Shown here: one piece after another, positions 15,685-26,128 of the stretch | Position numbering within the stretch: the stretch's first letter is position 1 | Layout: the number at the start of each line of letters is the position of its first letter | Origin: DAMBHY01 sp032068765 | Lineage (GTDB): Bacteria; Bacteroidota; Bacteroidia; Bacteroidales; Dysgonomonadaceae | Direction: 5' to 3' | DNA: 64,000 nucleotides | Assembly (NCBI GenBank): GCA_032068765.1 | Contig: DAMBHY010000005.1 | Coordinates: 80,769-144,768, forward strand | The notes under the pieces: generated by a model | What the model was told of the DNA's origin: nothing | The model's database searches: none | Seen by the model: only the letters and a program-made list of their open reading frames with translations | Made by a program: the position numbers and the translations under genes

Positions 15685-18600
15685 ATGGCATATAGAAAAG
15701 ATAGTAAAATAAAGAGTAACTTTTCAAAAATTACCGTTAGTTTGGCTTCACCCGAAGAAATTCTAGAACAATCAAGCGGTGAAGTTTTAAAACCAGAAAC
15801 TATCAACTATCGTACATATAAACCAGAACGCGACGGTTTATTCTGCGAACGCATCTTTGGTCCTGTAAAGGATTACGAATGTCATTGCGGTAAATACAAA
15901 CGTATTCGTTATAAAGGTATTGTGTGCGATCGATGCGGCGTTGAAGTCACTGAAAAGAAAGTTCGTCGCGAACGTACAGGACACATCCACTTAGTGGTTC
16001 CCGTAGCGCATATTTGGTATTTCAGATCATTGCCTAATAAAATTGGCTATCTATTGGGAATACCTACCAAAAAAATGGATTCCATTATCTATTACGAACG
16101 CTACGTTGTGATTCAACCGGGTATATTGGAGGATAAAGTTGCAGAAAAAGATTTACTTTCTGAAGATGAATACTTGGATTTGTTAGAAACTCTGCCAAAA
16201 GAAAACCAACTTTTGGATGACAACGACCCAAACAAATTTATCGCTAAAATGGGTGCTGAAGCAATTTTGAACTTATTGGAACGAATCAATCTGGACAAAC
16301 TTGCTAATCAGTTGCGCCACAAAGCAAATACAGATACATCTCAACAACGTAAGAATGAAGCTTTGAAACAACTTCAGGTAGTGGAAGCATTCCGTGGTTC
16401 AAAAGATATCAATAAACCCGAATGGATGATTATGAAGGTAATTCCTGTTATTCCACCTGAATTACGTCCTTTGGTTCCACTTGATGGAGGTCGTTTTGCT
16501 ACTTCCGACCTGAATGATTTGTATCGCCGCGTTATTATCCGTAATAATCGTCTGAAAAGACTTATTGATATTAAAGCTCCTGATGTGATTTTGCGTAATG
16601 AAAAACGTATGCTTCAAGAAGCCGTTGACTCATTATTTGATAATTCTCGCAAATCCTCAGCAATCAAAACCGAATCGAACCGTCCGTTGAAATCTCTGTC
16701 AGACAGTTTAAAAGGCAAACAAGGTCGTTTCCGTCAAAACCTGCTTGGTAAACGTGTGGATTACTCTGCCCGTTCAGTTATCGTTGTTGGTCCTGAATTA
16801 AAAATGCACGAATGCGGTCTGCCAAAAGATATGGCGGCAGAACTTTATAAACCGTTTGTAATCAGAAAATTGATTGAACGCGGAATTGTAAAAACAGTAA
16901 AATCAGCTAAAAAGATAGTTGACCGCAAAGAACCGGTGGTTTACGATATTTTGGAATACGTGATGAAAGGACACCCAGTTCTTCTAAACCGTGCCCCTAC
17001 TCTTCACCGTTTAGGTATTCAGGCTTTCCAGCCTAAATTAATCGAAGGTAAAGCTATTCAATTGCATCCACTTGCTTGTACTGCTTTCAACGCCGACTTT
17101 GATGGTGACCAAATGGCCGTACACTTGCCACTTGGCAACGAAGCAGTATTGGAAGCACAAATGTTGATGCTTGCTTCGCACAATATTCTTAATCCTGCCA
17201 ATGGAGCTCCTATTACAGTTCCTTCTCAGGACATGGTTCTTGGTTTGTATTACATTACCAAAATCCGTCCGGGAGCACAAGGTGAAGGAATGACATTCTA
17301 CGGCGAGGAAGAAGCTATTATCGCATATAATGAAAAGAAAGTTGATATTCACGCTTTGGTAAAAGTTGTAGTAGATGATGTGGATGAAAATGGAAATCTA
17401 ATCCGCAAAATGCACGAAACAACTGTAGGACGTGTTATCACAAACGAATATATTCCTAAAGAAGTTGGTTATATCAACGAATTATTATCAAAGAAATCTC
17501 TTCGCGATATTATCGGTAAAGTAATCAAAACCTGTGGAGTTGCCAGAACTGCTCAATATCTTGACGATATCAAGGATTTGGGTTACAAAATGGCATTCAA
17601 GGGAGGTTTGTCATTCAACTTGGGTGACGTTATCATTCCTAAAGAAAAAGAAGAACTGGTAAAACAAGGCTACAACGAAGTTGAACAGATTTTGGATAAC
17701 TATAACATGGGATTCATTACATTCAACGAACGTTATAATCAGATTATTGATACTTGGACTCATGTCAACTCCAAATTGTCCAACATTTTGATGAAACAAC
17801 TTGCGGAGGATAATCAAGGATTCAATTCTGTATACATGATGTTGGATTCAGGAGCTCGTGGTTCTCGTGAACAGATCCGTCAGTTGTCCGGTATGCGTGG
17901 TTTGATGGCTAAACCTCAGAAAAGTGGTGCTGAAGGTGCTCAAATTATTGAAAATCCTATCCTTGCAAACTTTAAAGAAGGTCTATCAGTACTTGAGTAC
18001 TTTATTTCAACCCACGGTGCTCGTAAAGGTTTGGCGGATACCGCTTTGAAAACAGCTGATGCCGGTTACTTAACAAGACGTTTGGTTGACGTATCTCAAG
18101 ATGTCATCATCAATGAAGAAGATTGCGGCACATTGAGAGGTTTGGTTGCAACAGAGTTGAAGAACAACGACGAAACAGTTGCATCTCTATACGAAAGAAT
18201 CTTGGGACGTGTATCTGTTCATGATGTTCAACATCCTATTACAGGCGAAATTCTGGTAGAGTCAGGTGAAGAGATTACTGAAAACATTGCCCAGGCAATT
18301 GAAGAATCTCCAATCGAAAGAGTTGAAATTCGCTCAGTACTTACCTGCGAATCAAGACACGGAGTTTGTGCTAAATGTTATGGACGTAACCTCGCTCGCA
18401 GCCGCATGGTCGAAAAAGGAGAAGCTGTTGGTGTAATCGCGGCTCAATCAATTGGTGAACCGGGGACACAGTTGACACTTCGTACGTTCCACGTCGGTGG
18501 TATCGCATCAAACATAGCTACAGAAAACAGCATTGTAACAAAATATGATGGTGTTCTTGAATTTGATGAACTTCGTGTAGTAGATCCACAAGAAAAAGAT

Positions 18601-19977
18601 GCTAATGGCAAAGAATACAAAGTGGTGGTAAGCCGCTTGGTTGAATTGCGTATCGTTGATCCTAACACCAAAATTGTATTGCTTGCACACACTGTTCCTT
18701 ATGGCTCTAAATTGTATTTTGGAGAAGGTGATCAAGTAACTAAAGGAGATTTAATCTGCGAATGGGACCCATTCAATGCTGTGATTATCTCTGAAGCTAC
18801 CGGTAAAATCAAATTTGAAAACTTTGCTGAAAATATGACTTATAAAGTTGAATCCGATGAACAAACCGGATTGAAAGAAAAAGTCATTATTGAATCAAAA
18901 GATAAAACAAAAGCACCATCTGCACATATTGTTAATGGTGACGATGATATTATCCGTACCTACACCCTTCCTCTAGGAGCTCATATCGTTAAAAACGAAG
19001 GTGACGAAATCAAAGCGGGTGATGTTTTGGTTAAAATCCCAAGAGCTGTTGGTAAAGCCGGCGATATCACGGGAGGTCTTCCTCGTGTAACCGAATTATT
19101 CGAGGCAAGAAATCCATCAAACCCTGCAGTAGTAGCAGAAATTGATGGTGAAGTTTCATTTGGTAAAATCAAAAGAGGTAACCAGGAAATTTCAATTACA
19201 TCCAAAACAGGTGAAGTTAAGAAATATCTTGTTTCACTTTCAAAACAAATTCTTGTACAAGAGAATGACTATATCCGCGCAGGCATGCCACTTTCAGACG
19301 GTGCAATTACACCTTCCGACATTCTTGCAATTATGGGTCCAACGGCTGTACAGGAATACATCGTTAACGAAGTTCAAGACGTTTATCGTCTACAAGGTGT
19401 GAAAATCAACGACAAGCACTTTGAAGTTATCGTTCGTCAGATGATGCGTAAGGTGGAAGTTATCGATCCGGGTGATACACGCTTCTTAGAACAACAGCTG
19501 GTAGACAAAAACGAAATACGCGAAGAAAACGACCGTATTTGGGGAAAGAAGGTTATTGTAGATGCCGGAGATTCTCAAATTTTCGAACCAGGACAAATTG
19601 TTACCGTTCGCAAATTGCGTGATGAAAACAGTTCTTTGAAACGTCGTGACTTAAAACTTGTAGAAGCAAGAGATGCTATACCTGCAACTGCCAATCAAAT
19701 ATTGCAAGGTATCACACGTGCTGCTCTTCAAACTACCAGTTTCATGTCGGCAGCGTCTTTCCAAGAAACTACAAAAGTATTGAACGATGCAGCTATCAAT
19801 GGAAAAGTGGACACTCTAGAAGGTTTGAAAGAAAACGTTATCTGCGGTCACTTGATTCCTGCCGGAACAGGACAACGTGATTTCGAAAAATTGATTGTTG
19901 GTTCAGCTGATGATTACGAAAATATCAGTGGAGTTACAGGTTTTTCAAAACCAATGAGCGCTATCATTGAAGATTAA
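15685..19977 (+). CDS. rpoC: RNA polymerase subunit beta'
   Basis: Largest RNA polymerase subunit, 1430 residues, complete. The N-terminal zinc-binding site shows CHCGKYK and CDRCGVEV (near residues 68-92). The catalytic magnesium site NADFDGDQM is at residues 469-477, with D471, D473 and D475. A second Cys cluster (CGTLRG, CESRHGVCAKCYG) occurs in the jaw and secondary-channel half. An intrinsic terminator lies 25 bp after the stop, closing the long operon. Confidence 0.99.
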   Translation: MAYRKDSKIKSNFSKITVSLASPEEILEQSSGEVLKPETINYRTYKPERDGLFCERIFGPVKDYECHCGKYKRIRYKGIVCDRCGVEVTEKKVRRERTGHIHLVVPVAHIWYFRSLPNKIGYLLGIPTKKMDSIIYYERYVVIQPGILEDKVAEKDLLSEDEYLDLLETLPKENQLLDDNDPNKFIAKMGAEAILNLLERINLDKLANQLRHKANTDTSQQRKNEALKQLQVVEAFRGSKDINKPEWMIMKVIPVIPPELRPLVPLDGGRFATSDLNDLYRRVIIRNNRLKRLIDIKAPDVILRNEKRMLQEAVDSLFDNSRKSSAIKTESNRPLKSLSDSLKGKQGRFRQNLLGKRVDYSARSVIVVGPELKMHECGLPKDMAAELYKPFVIRKLIERGIVKTVKSAKKIVDRKEPVVYDILEYVMKGHPVLLNRAPTLHRLGIQAFQPKLIEGKAIQLHPLACTAFNADFDGDQMAVHLPLGNEAVLEAQMLMLASHNILNPANGAPITVPSQDMVLGLYYITKIRPGAQGEGMTFYGEEEAIIAYNEKKVDIHALVKVVVDDVDENGNLIRKMHETTVGRVITNEYIPKEVGYINELLSKKSLRDIIGKVIKTCGVARTAQYLDDIKDLGYKMAFKGGLSFNLGDVIIPKEKEELVKQGYNEVEQILDNYNMGFITFNERYNQIIDTWTHVNSKLSNILMKQLAEDNQGFNSVYMMLDSGARGSREQIRQLSGMRGLMAKPQKSGAEGAQIIENPILANFKEGLSVLEYFISTHGARKGLADTALKTADAGYLTRRLVDVSQDVIINEEDCGTLRGLVATELKNNDETVASLYERILGRVSVHDVQHPITGEILVESGEEITENIAQAIEESPIERVEIRSVLTCESRHGVCAKCYGRNLARSRMVEKGEAVGVIAAQSIGEPGTQLTLRTFHVGGIASNIATENSIVTKYDGVLEFDELRVVDPQEKDANGKEYKVVVSRLVELRIVDPNTKIVLLAHTVPYGSKLYFGEGDQVTKGDLICEWDPFNAVIISEATGKIKFENFAENMTYKVESDEQTGLKEKVIIESKDKTKAPSAHIVNGDDDIIRTYTLPLGAHIVKNEGDEIKAGDVLVKIPRAVGKAGDITGGLPRVTELFEARNPSNPAVVAEIDGEVSFGKIKRGNQEISITSKTGEVKKYLVSLSKQILVQENDYIRAGMPLSDGAITPSDILAIMGPTAVQEYIVNEVQDVYRLQGVKINDKHFEVIVRQMMRKVEVIDPGDTRFLEQQLVDKNEIREENDRIWGKKVIVDAGDSQIFEPGQIVTVRKLRDENSSLKRRDLKLVEARDAIPATANQILQGITRAALQTTSFMSAASFQETTKVLNDAAINGKVDTLEGLKENVICGHLIPAGTGQRDFEKLIVGSADDYENISGVTGFSKPMSAIIED

Positions 19978-20001
19978 TAAATCTCTAATAATTTAAATAT
20001 T

Positions 20002-20042
20002 AACCCCGAAAGTTTTAGACAGGCTTTTGGGGTTATTTTTTA
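20002..20042 (+). terminator. Intrinsic terminator after rpoC
   Basis: AACCCCGAAAG (20002-20012) pairs with CTTTTGGGGTT (20024-20034), with one G-U pair, followed by a T-rich run ATTTTTTAG. Confidence 0.88.
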
Positions 20043-20200
20043 GTTAGAATAATATAGATTCGCTTTAATAATTGAAAAAAAAGTTTTTGATGATTATATC
20101 AACATTTGAGGCAACAAAGTACTTTTATGAACTTAAGCATTTCTTTTGCTTCAAAAAAAATACTTTTCCCGTCGCTTTTATTTAATCGGCATTTGTGAAT

Positions 20201-20235
20201 AAAAAAAACTCCGACAATTTTTATTGCCGGAGTTT
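20201..20235 (-). terminator. Intrinsic terminator of mdh
   Basis: Read on the minus strand, AAACTCCGGCAA and TTGTCGGAGTTT form a 12 bp stem with one G-U pair, followed by eight T. On the plus strand the same pair becomes an A-C mismatch, so it faces mdh. It is 27 bp after the mdh stop. Confidence 0.85.
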
Positions 20236-20261
20236 ATATCATTGTTATATAAATTAATTGT

Positions 20262-21260
20262 TTACAAGTTTGGATTAACTGTTTTCCAGTCAGTGATTGC
20301 AGGAATCACACCCATGCTGATAACTTCATCACGAAGTTTGCAAAGGTGAGCATAACTTTCGCGCAATTCAGCCATTTCTTTGTCAGTACCTTTTAATTCA
20401 AGAATTTTTACACCATCTTTAGTGATTTTTGTTTCCATCGCCATCATGATGTTTTCAAATCCTTGTTCATTCACATAGCAACCTGCTGGCCAGCGGAAAT
20501 CTTCGCCACCCATAGCTGCACGAATCATTTCTACAGAAACATAAGCGGGGCTTTGAAAGGAAGAACGTCCACGAAGTTTGATGATGTTAGCACCACCTTT
20601 TGTAACACGTGTTTTAAGCTCATTCCAGGCTTCTTCAGGCAATTCAGATGTTCCGATTAAGTCATTCAATGGTTTACCATTTACTTTAGCTGTAGAAGCA
20701 AATACAGCCATTTGTTCACCATGACCACCATAAGTACGAGTATTAGTAACGTCGCTTTGTTTTACGCCAAAATGTTTAGCTAATTCGCTTTGAAGACGTG
20801 TGCTGTCCAATCCAGCCAAAGTTGTTACTTGTGAAGGTTTCAATCCTGAATGTATTAGTGCTACTAATCCAGTAATGTCAGCAGGGTTGAAGATAACTGT
20901 CAAGTGTTTTAGGTCAGGACAATATGTTTTGATGTCTTTACCTAGTTGCGCAGCAATCTGTGCATTGCCTTTCAACAAGTCTTCACGAGTCATTCCGTCT
21001 TTACGTGGAGCACCTCCCGAAGAAATCATAAATTTAGTACCTGTGAAAGCTTCTTTCACGTCAGTTGTAAATGTGAAATTTACACCTTCAAATCCGCAGT
21101 GGCGCATTTCTTCCCAAACACCTTCCAAACCCAAAGCAAATGGGTCGTATAAACAAATGTTTGAAGTTAATTTCATCATGGCTGCAGTTTGCGCCATGTT
21201 AGAGCCAATCATACCGGCAGCGCCTACGATGGTTAATTTGTCGTCTGTTAGAAAATTCAT
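20262..21260 (-). CDS. mdh: Malate dehydrogenase
   Basis: NAD-dependent oxidoreductase of 332 residues in the lactate/malate dehydrogenase superfamily, interconverting malate and oxaloacetate in the (often reductive) citric acid branch of Bacteroidales. The N-terminal Rossmann motif is VGAAGMIGS (residues 12-20). Substrate and catalytic regions include NPADITG, DSTRLQSEL and RTYGGHGEQM with the catalytic His. It resembles the Bacteroidetes branch, which is longer than the classical LDH-like enzyme. It is a single-gene unit with its own promoter and terminator. Confidence 0.92.
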   Translation of the reverse strand: MNFLTDDKLTIVGAAGMIGSNMAQTAAMMKLTSNICLYDPFALGLEGVWEEMRHCGFEGVNFTFTTDVKEAFTGTKFMISSGGAPRKDGMTREDLLKGNAQIAAQLGKDIKTYCPDLKHLTVIFNPADITGLVALIHSGLKPSQVTTLAGLDSTRLQSELAKHFGVKQSDVTNTRTYGGHGEQMAVFASTAKVNGKPLNDLIGTSELPEEAWNELKTRVTKGGANIIKLRGRSSFQSPAYVSVEMIRAAMGGEDFRWPAGCYVNEQGFENIMMAMETKITKDGVKILELKGTDKEMAELRESYAHLCKLRDEVISMGVIPAITDWKTVNPNL

Positions 21261-21306
21261 AATAAATTTATATTTTGTTTAATAGCAAATCAAAAAAATG
21301 ATAGCT

Positions 21307-21338
21307 CAAATATACAAATTGTGTATGAGACTATCGAA
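21307..21338 (-). promoter_or_regulatory. Probable mdh promoter
   Basis: On the minus strand TATATTTG (plus 21307-21314) is a perfect -7 box. A weak -33 (TTCG) is 20 bp upstream. The box is about 47 bp before the mdh start. Confidence 0.55.
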
Positions 21339-21372
21339 TATGTAAATAAAATAATGGTTAAAAATGATTCCT

Positions 21373-21406
21373 AAAAAAAAGAGTTGACAATTAACTTGCC
21401 AACTCT
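21373..21406 (-). terminator. Intrinsic terminator of the metalloprotease-SusC-SusD operon
   Basis: Minus-strand stem AGAGTTGGCAA / TTGTCAACTCT (11 bp, one G-U pair) followed by eight T, 42 bp after the SusD stop. Confidence 0.87.
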
Positions 21407-21448
21407 CTTGGGTTTTGGTAGAGTGTAAATATGAAAAGGAAATATTTT

Positions 21449-22798
21449 TTAATCGTTTAGATGTATATTTGCTTCGCGGGCAGATTTTGGAATCTGTAAC
21501 ACATATCTCGGATCATTCTTTTTGAGTGTAAACTGTTCACCTTTGACAGTTTTCGTTATTTCAGGCTGAGTGGTTCGTTTCCAGTCATACCATTGATGTC
21601 CTTCCAATGCTAATTCACGCGTTCTTTCTTCCAGAATAAAAGATACTAAAGAAACACCAGACAAGCCATTGACTTGAGTCATGATAGCTGAGTATCCTGC
21701 CGGAGTGTATCTTTTTTTCATAAGAGTGCTGAGCAACTGTTTTGCTTCAGCATTTTTATTCAAGTTAGCTGCTGCTTCTGCTGCATTTAGATACAATTCT
21801 GCACGGCGAAAAGTAACAAGTTCATTCGTGTTGGTACATTTATCTGCAATCATATAACCCATCCAGGATTCTACAAAATACTTACTACGACGCAAGTCTG
21901 AAGATTTATACAAGTCTAACAAATCATTTGTTATTGCTGCATAATCTCTCAATTCCATAGACAAAACATTTTCTATTGCAACCATTGCTTCTTTGGAACG
22001 ATAATCAGTATTTTTTTTATAATCATCACTATTCATATCTTCCAAATTGTTGTTGATAGCTAAGGCTTTATTCGCATAATCCAAAGCATTTTGCCAATCT
22101 TTCATATAGAGATAAACACGAGACTTAAGCCCATAAAGAGATTCTATTGAAAAACGGTATTTATTCTCACCTTCTTGCCGTTCAACATCCATCAATGATT
22201 CTGCTTTATTCAAGTCACTTAAAATCAAATCATATACAGCTTGCAAAGTTGCTTTGGGAAATTTTTGTTCTATATCAATAGTAGTATTGATAGGAACTGC
22301 CTTTACAGAAGCAGCTGTTGCTTTATCGTAAGCAACAGCGTACATATTAACCAGCTCAAAATAATTATAAGCTCTCAATGTATAAGCTTCGCCCATAATC
22401 TGGCTCATTGACTCTTCAGTGTCCTGAGTTGCTTTTTCTCCGTTGTTAATAATCTCGTTTGTATAGAAAATTGATTGGTAGAAAGATATATAAGGATAGT
22501 CCATTGTTTTTGGATCACCTGCTCCATCATTCCAAGTATAAATATCTCTGTAGGTATCATACATATCTAACCCCATTCCCCAAGGGTCATCTTGTGGGTC
22601 AAACTGATTAGAGCGCATATTCAATAATATTTTATGATTAGGAACAGCTTTGTATGCGCTATTTATTAGTGCACGATATTCGGACGTTTTTCCCGGAATA
22701 ACTTGACCAACCGGAGTAATGTCAAGATAATCGCTACATCCGGCAAGCATCAATGTCATCAATAAACTGATATAACTTAATAATATTTTAGTATTCAT
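21449..22798 (-). CDS. SusD/RagB-family outer membrane lipoprotein
   Basis: Surface lipoprotein of 449 residues that acts as the lid or substrate-capture partner of the SusC-like transporter next to it. The signal peptide ends in a lipobox LAGC with C21 as the lipidated residue, followed by SDYLDITPVG, typical of SusD proteins. Tetratricopeptide-like helical content and the C-terminal region with EERTRELALEGHQWYDWKRT (SusD signature) support the call. It is the third gene of a unit whose first gene encodes a metalloprotease, 12 bp after the SusC gene, so peptides rather than glycans may be the substrate, as for RagAB of Porphyromonas; this is inference. Confidence 0.93.
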   Translation of the reverse strand: MNTKILLSYISLLMTLMLAGCSDYLDITPVGQVIPGKTSEYRALINSAYKAVPNHKILLNMRSNQFDPQDDPWGMGLDMYDTYRDIYTWNDGAGDPKTMDYPYISFYQSIFYTNEIINNGEKATQDTEESMSQIMGEAYTLRAYNYFELVNMYAVAYDKATAASVKAVPINTTIDIEQKFPKATLQAVYDLILSDLNKAESLMDVERQEGENKYRFSIESLYGLKSRVYLYMKDWQNALDYANKALAINNNLEDMNSDDYKKNTDYRSKEAMVAIENVLSMELRDYAAITNDLLDLYKSSDLRRSKYFVESWMGYMIADKCTNTNELVTFRRAELYLNAAEAAANLNKNAEAKQLLSTLMKKRYTPAGYSAIMTQVNGLSGVSLVSFILEERTRELALEGHQWYDWKRTTQPEITKTVKGEQFTLKKNDPRYVLQIPKSAREANIHLND

Positions 22799-22810
22799 CG
22801 TTTCGTAGTT

Positions 22811-25800
22811 TTAAAATGAAATATTCAAACCAAAAGCAATACTTCTTGGGATTGGTTGAGAATATATATTGCCATAAGTTTCAGGGTCAAAATATCCTGA
22901 ATAATCTGAACCAAATACAAAAGGATTACGAGCTTCTAAGCTTAATCTAACATTAGAGATGTAATTGTTTTTCAACCATTCGTTGTTTAGATTATATCCC
23001 AAGCGAATACTGCTTACTCGCATATAACTAATTTTCTTCATCCAAATATCATAGTAATTATATGATTGTGCAGAATCATATTGATTAATCCAATTCGCAG
23101 GTACTGAAATATCTGAATTATTTGATTGTTCTGAAATAATAGCAGGATAAATTACGTTTGTACCATTATTTTCTGACGACCAAACTGTATTTATCATACG
23201 AGGATAGTTAATTCCCGGATCAACTTTTGTAGGGTTATAAAAAGGAGTAGCCTGCACCATTCTATTAATAAAGAAACTTGTGGAAATAGCTAAATCAAAG
23301 TTTTTGTATTGAAAACGATTGATAAAACCTCCTGTAAATTGTGGGTCAGCATCGCCCATATAAGTGAAAAGTTTTCTGAATTCAATTCCCGTATAATCAG
23401 TAGTAACATCGCCCCAAATACCTGTATTCAACTTATAAAAATCTTGCATGGATACAATCTTACCATCATTTCCCTTAAACTGCATAATTCCATTTTTATC
23501 CAATCCGGCAGTTTGAATTCCGAATACAGCATTCACCGGATAACCTTCACGAGAGGGGAAATATGAATTATCACTGGTTTCTATACGGTCAACATTACTT
23601 TTGTTTTGAGAAATATTAAAGTCTGTAAACCATTTGAAATAAGGAGTTTTCAAATTCAAGGTTGAAAGAGATAATTCCCATCCTCTATTTGTAACTTGCG
23701 CCCAGTTGATGCTTACTGCATTAAATCCGTTCTCGTAAGGAAGCATCTTTGAGCTAATCAAGTCTGTACTTCTTCTATTATAGGCATCAAAACTCAAATT
23801 AATACGATTATCCAAAAATCCTAAATCAACACCTACATTAGATGTAGATGTTTTTTCCCATCTTAGGTATTGATTTGGAGGAGTTGATACAACGATTTCA
23901 GGAACTGTTTGAGAACCAAAAAAAGTACCAGTTCTCCATTCGCCTTTAACAAAAGGAGAAGTCTCTTTATCAATATTTCCTTGCAATCCGTAAGAAGCAC
24001 GGAATTTCAAATTACTAATTGCATTCAAATCTCTGATGAATTGTTCACGGCCAGCATTCCAAGCAGCTGAAACCGACCACAATGGTAAGTATCTGTATTT
24101 TGGGTCAACACCGAAAAGGTTAGAACCATCCATACGAATACTACCAAACAAAGTATATTTGTCATCCAATGTATAAGAAGCAGTTCCGAAGTATGATAGA
24201 AATGCGTTTTCGATAAAACGTTTTTTGTATTGAAGTAATTGAGGGCTGTCAACGCCATTATATCCTTGAGGGAAAACCAATGGTTTAGTCGTCATTGCAT
24301 TTTCATCAAAACCAAAACCTTTTGTTTGTATATCTGTGTACGTATTTTTGCGCATTTCCATACCAGCCATCAAATCAACATCATGTCTGTCATCATATCT
24401 TTTTTGGAAAAACAACTGGTTGCGCCAGTTATATTGGAAGAAACGATCGTTATAGTTCTGCATAATTCCACCCTCAGGAATTATTGATTTTTTCCTGTAA
24501 GAGAAGTTTTCCCTAAAAGCTCTTGTAAAATATGTATTCATTCCGGCAAACTTTTCAGTAGCATTATTTTCAATTTGCAATCCCAACTGAGAAGTTAAAC
24601 GCAAAGGTTTAATAATCTGATAACCTAATTCAAAGATAGAACGGAAAGATTGATTCTTTAATGTATAACGAGAGTTGGCTTGCTCTTCCATATAGTTAAA
24701 TGGAATTTGTCTGTCGCTTGAGTTCATCACATCCTGGTCGTAAACAAAATTGCCTTTTTCGTCATAAGCATTCAAATATGGATTTACACGACGGGTGTAG
24801 TTTTGAGCATTGGTATAACCACCACCTGTTTCAGAAAGATAGGTAGCACGGTCGTTTTGATTTGCAAAAAGTCCTACACCGAATTTCAATTTAGAAGAAA
24901 TATTGAAATCGGTATTCAGTGTAATATTGTAACGATCAAAAGATGTTCCTTTTGTTACGCCTTGTTCGCTATAGTATCCTGAACTGAAATAATAGTTTGC
25001 AAGTTTGCTGCCGCCAGAAAGGCTGATTCCATACTGCTGGTTCCAAGTAGAACGATATATTTCATCAAACCAATTGATTCCCTGCGTACGTAGAGTATTG
25101 ATTTGTTGTTGCGCATCTGTAGATATCGCGCTGAAACCTTTATCTTTATAGATTCCGAGTTGATTGGTTCTGTCTAATATACGTGCTACTTCACCATTTT
25201 CTGGACGGAAAGTATGCAACGGATTGCTCAATAATCCCAATTCAAAATCTACCTTTTCTGAAGCGTTCATCAAATTTAAACGGTCAAAATCAGGTTTGAA
25301 TGTATGAAATAAGTCCGCAGAAAAATTTATTTTCATTTTCCCTTCACGACCTTTCTTTGTTGTAATCACAATCACACCATTTGCAGCGCGTGCGCCATAG
25401 ATGGCAGTTGCTGCTGCATCTTTCAAAATGGTAATATCTTGAATATCGTTAGGATTCAATCCTGCAATTGAAACATTGTTAAGATTGTCAATATTGTCTT
25501 TGTCAAGGTTTTGAGGCACGTTGTTGCCTTCCAAAGGAATTCCATCCAAAACCCAAAGTGGATCAGAAGAACCAGAAAGTGACACCGTACCGCGAATGCG
25601 GATTTTATTAGCGGCACCAGGACCTCCGGCTGTTGGAGTAGAAACCAACCCCGCAACTTGTCCAGACAACAACTGGTCAACGCTGGGAGCACCAACCTGC
25701 AAGATATTGTCACCGTCAATCTTGGCTACAGAAGATGTAAGTTTGCGACGCTCAATGCGCTGATATCCCGTTACCACAACATCTCCTAAAACATTTAAAT

Positions 25801-26116
25801 CTTCAGTCAATGAAACATTGTAAACTGAAGAATTTGTCAGGCGGAGTGTTTGAGCGGTATATCCCACATAACTCACAATAACATTTTTGACAGATGAAGG
25901 AAGACTAAAAGTATAGTTCCCATCATTGTCCGTGATTACTCCCTGCGGATTATAATTTGCCGCTTGTTTTTCCGAAGGAGCAATAAATACGGTAGCGCCA
26001 ATTAAAGGTTCTTTCGTATTACTGTCAATAACACGTCCTTTAATGGTTCTCAAATTTTGAGCAAACATCCCTACCGCGAGTATTTGCAAGCAAATAAGAA
26101 GTACGATTTTCTTCAT
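22811..26116 (-). CDS. SusC/RagA-family TonB-dependent outer membrane transporter
   Basis: Outer-membrane transporter of 1101 residues. It has a signal peptide (cut near residue 19, FAQ), a carboxypeptidase-D regulatory-like domain (about residues 23-105, with TIKGRVIDSNTKEPLIGATV), the plug domain beginning VVVTGYQRIERRKL and carrying the SusC motif DAAATAIYGARAANGVI (about residues 235-251), then a 22-stranded barrel ending in RSIAFGLNISF with terminal Phe. It imports substrate bound by the SusD partner using TonB energy. No ECF sigma/anti-sigma pair is next to it. It lies 12 bp after the metalloprotease gene. Confidence 0.95.
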   Translation of the reverse strand: MKKIVLLICLQILAVGMFAQNLRTIKGRVIDSNTKEPLIGATVFIAPSEKQAANYNPQGVITDNDGNYTFSLPSSVKNVIVSYVGYTAQTLRLTNSSVYNVSLTEDLNVLGDVVVTGYQRIERRKLTSSVAKIDGDNILQVGAPSVDQLLSGQVAGLVSTPTAGGPGAANKIRIRGTVSLSGSSDPLWVLDGIPLEGNNVPQNLDKDNIDNLNNVSIAGLNPNDIQDITILKDAAATAIYGARAANGVIVITTKKGREGKMKINFSADLFHTFKPDFDRLNLMNASEKVDFELGLLSNPLHTFRPENGEVARILDRTNQLGIYKDKGFSAISTDAQQQINTLRTQGINWFDEIYRSTWNQQYGISLSGGSKLANYYFSSGYYSEQGVTKGTSFDRYNITLNTDFNISSKLKFGVGLFANQNDRATYLSETGGGYTNAQNYTRRVNPYLNAYDEKGNFVYDQDVMNSSDRQIPFNYMEEQANSRYTLKNQSFRSIFELGYQIIKPLRLTSQLGLQIENNATEKFAGMNTYFTRAFRENFSYRKKSIIPEGGIMQNYNDRFFQYNWRNQLFFQKRYDDRHDVDLMAGMEMRKNTYTDIQTKGFGFDENAMTTKPLVFPQGYNGVDSPQLLQYKKRFIENAFLSYFGTASYTLDDKYTLFGSIRMDGSNLFGVDPKYRYLPLWSVSAAWNAGREQFIRDLNAISNLKFRASYGLQGNIDKETSPFVKGEWRTGTFFGSQTVPEIVVSTPPNQYLRWEKTSTSNVGVDLGFLDNRINLSFDAYNRRSTDLISSKMLPYENGFNAVSINWAQVTNRGWELSLSTLNLKTPYFKWFTDFNISQNKSNVDRIETSDNSYFPSREGYPVNAVFGIQTAGLDKNGIMQFKGNDGKIVSMQDFYKLNTGIWGDVTTDYTGIEFRKLFTYMGDADPQFTGGFINRFQYKNFDLAISTSFFINRMVQATPFYNPTKVDPGINYPRMINTVWSSENNGTNVIYPAIISEQSNNSDISVPANWINQYDSAQSYNYYDIWMKKISYMRVSSIRLGYNLNNEWLKNNYISNVRLSLEARNPFVFGSDYSGYFDPETYGNIYSQPIPRSIAFGLNISF

Positions 26117-26128
26117 TTGTTTAGAGTA

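Noticed and set aside
20800..21282. 160-codon plus-strand open frame opposite mdh
   Set aside because: Antisense shadow of malate dehydrogenase; repetitive low-information sequence with no recognisable family.
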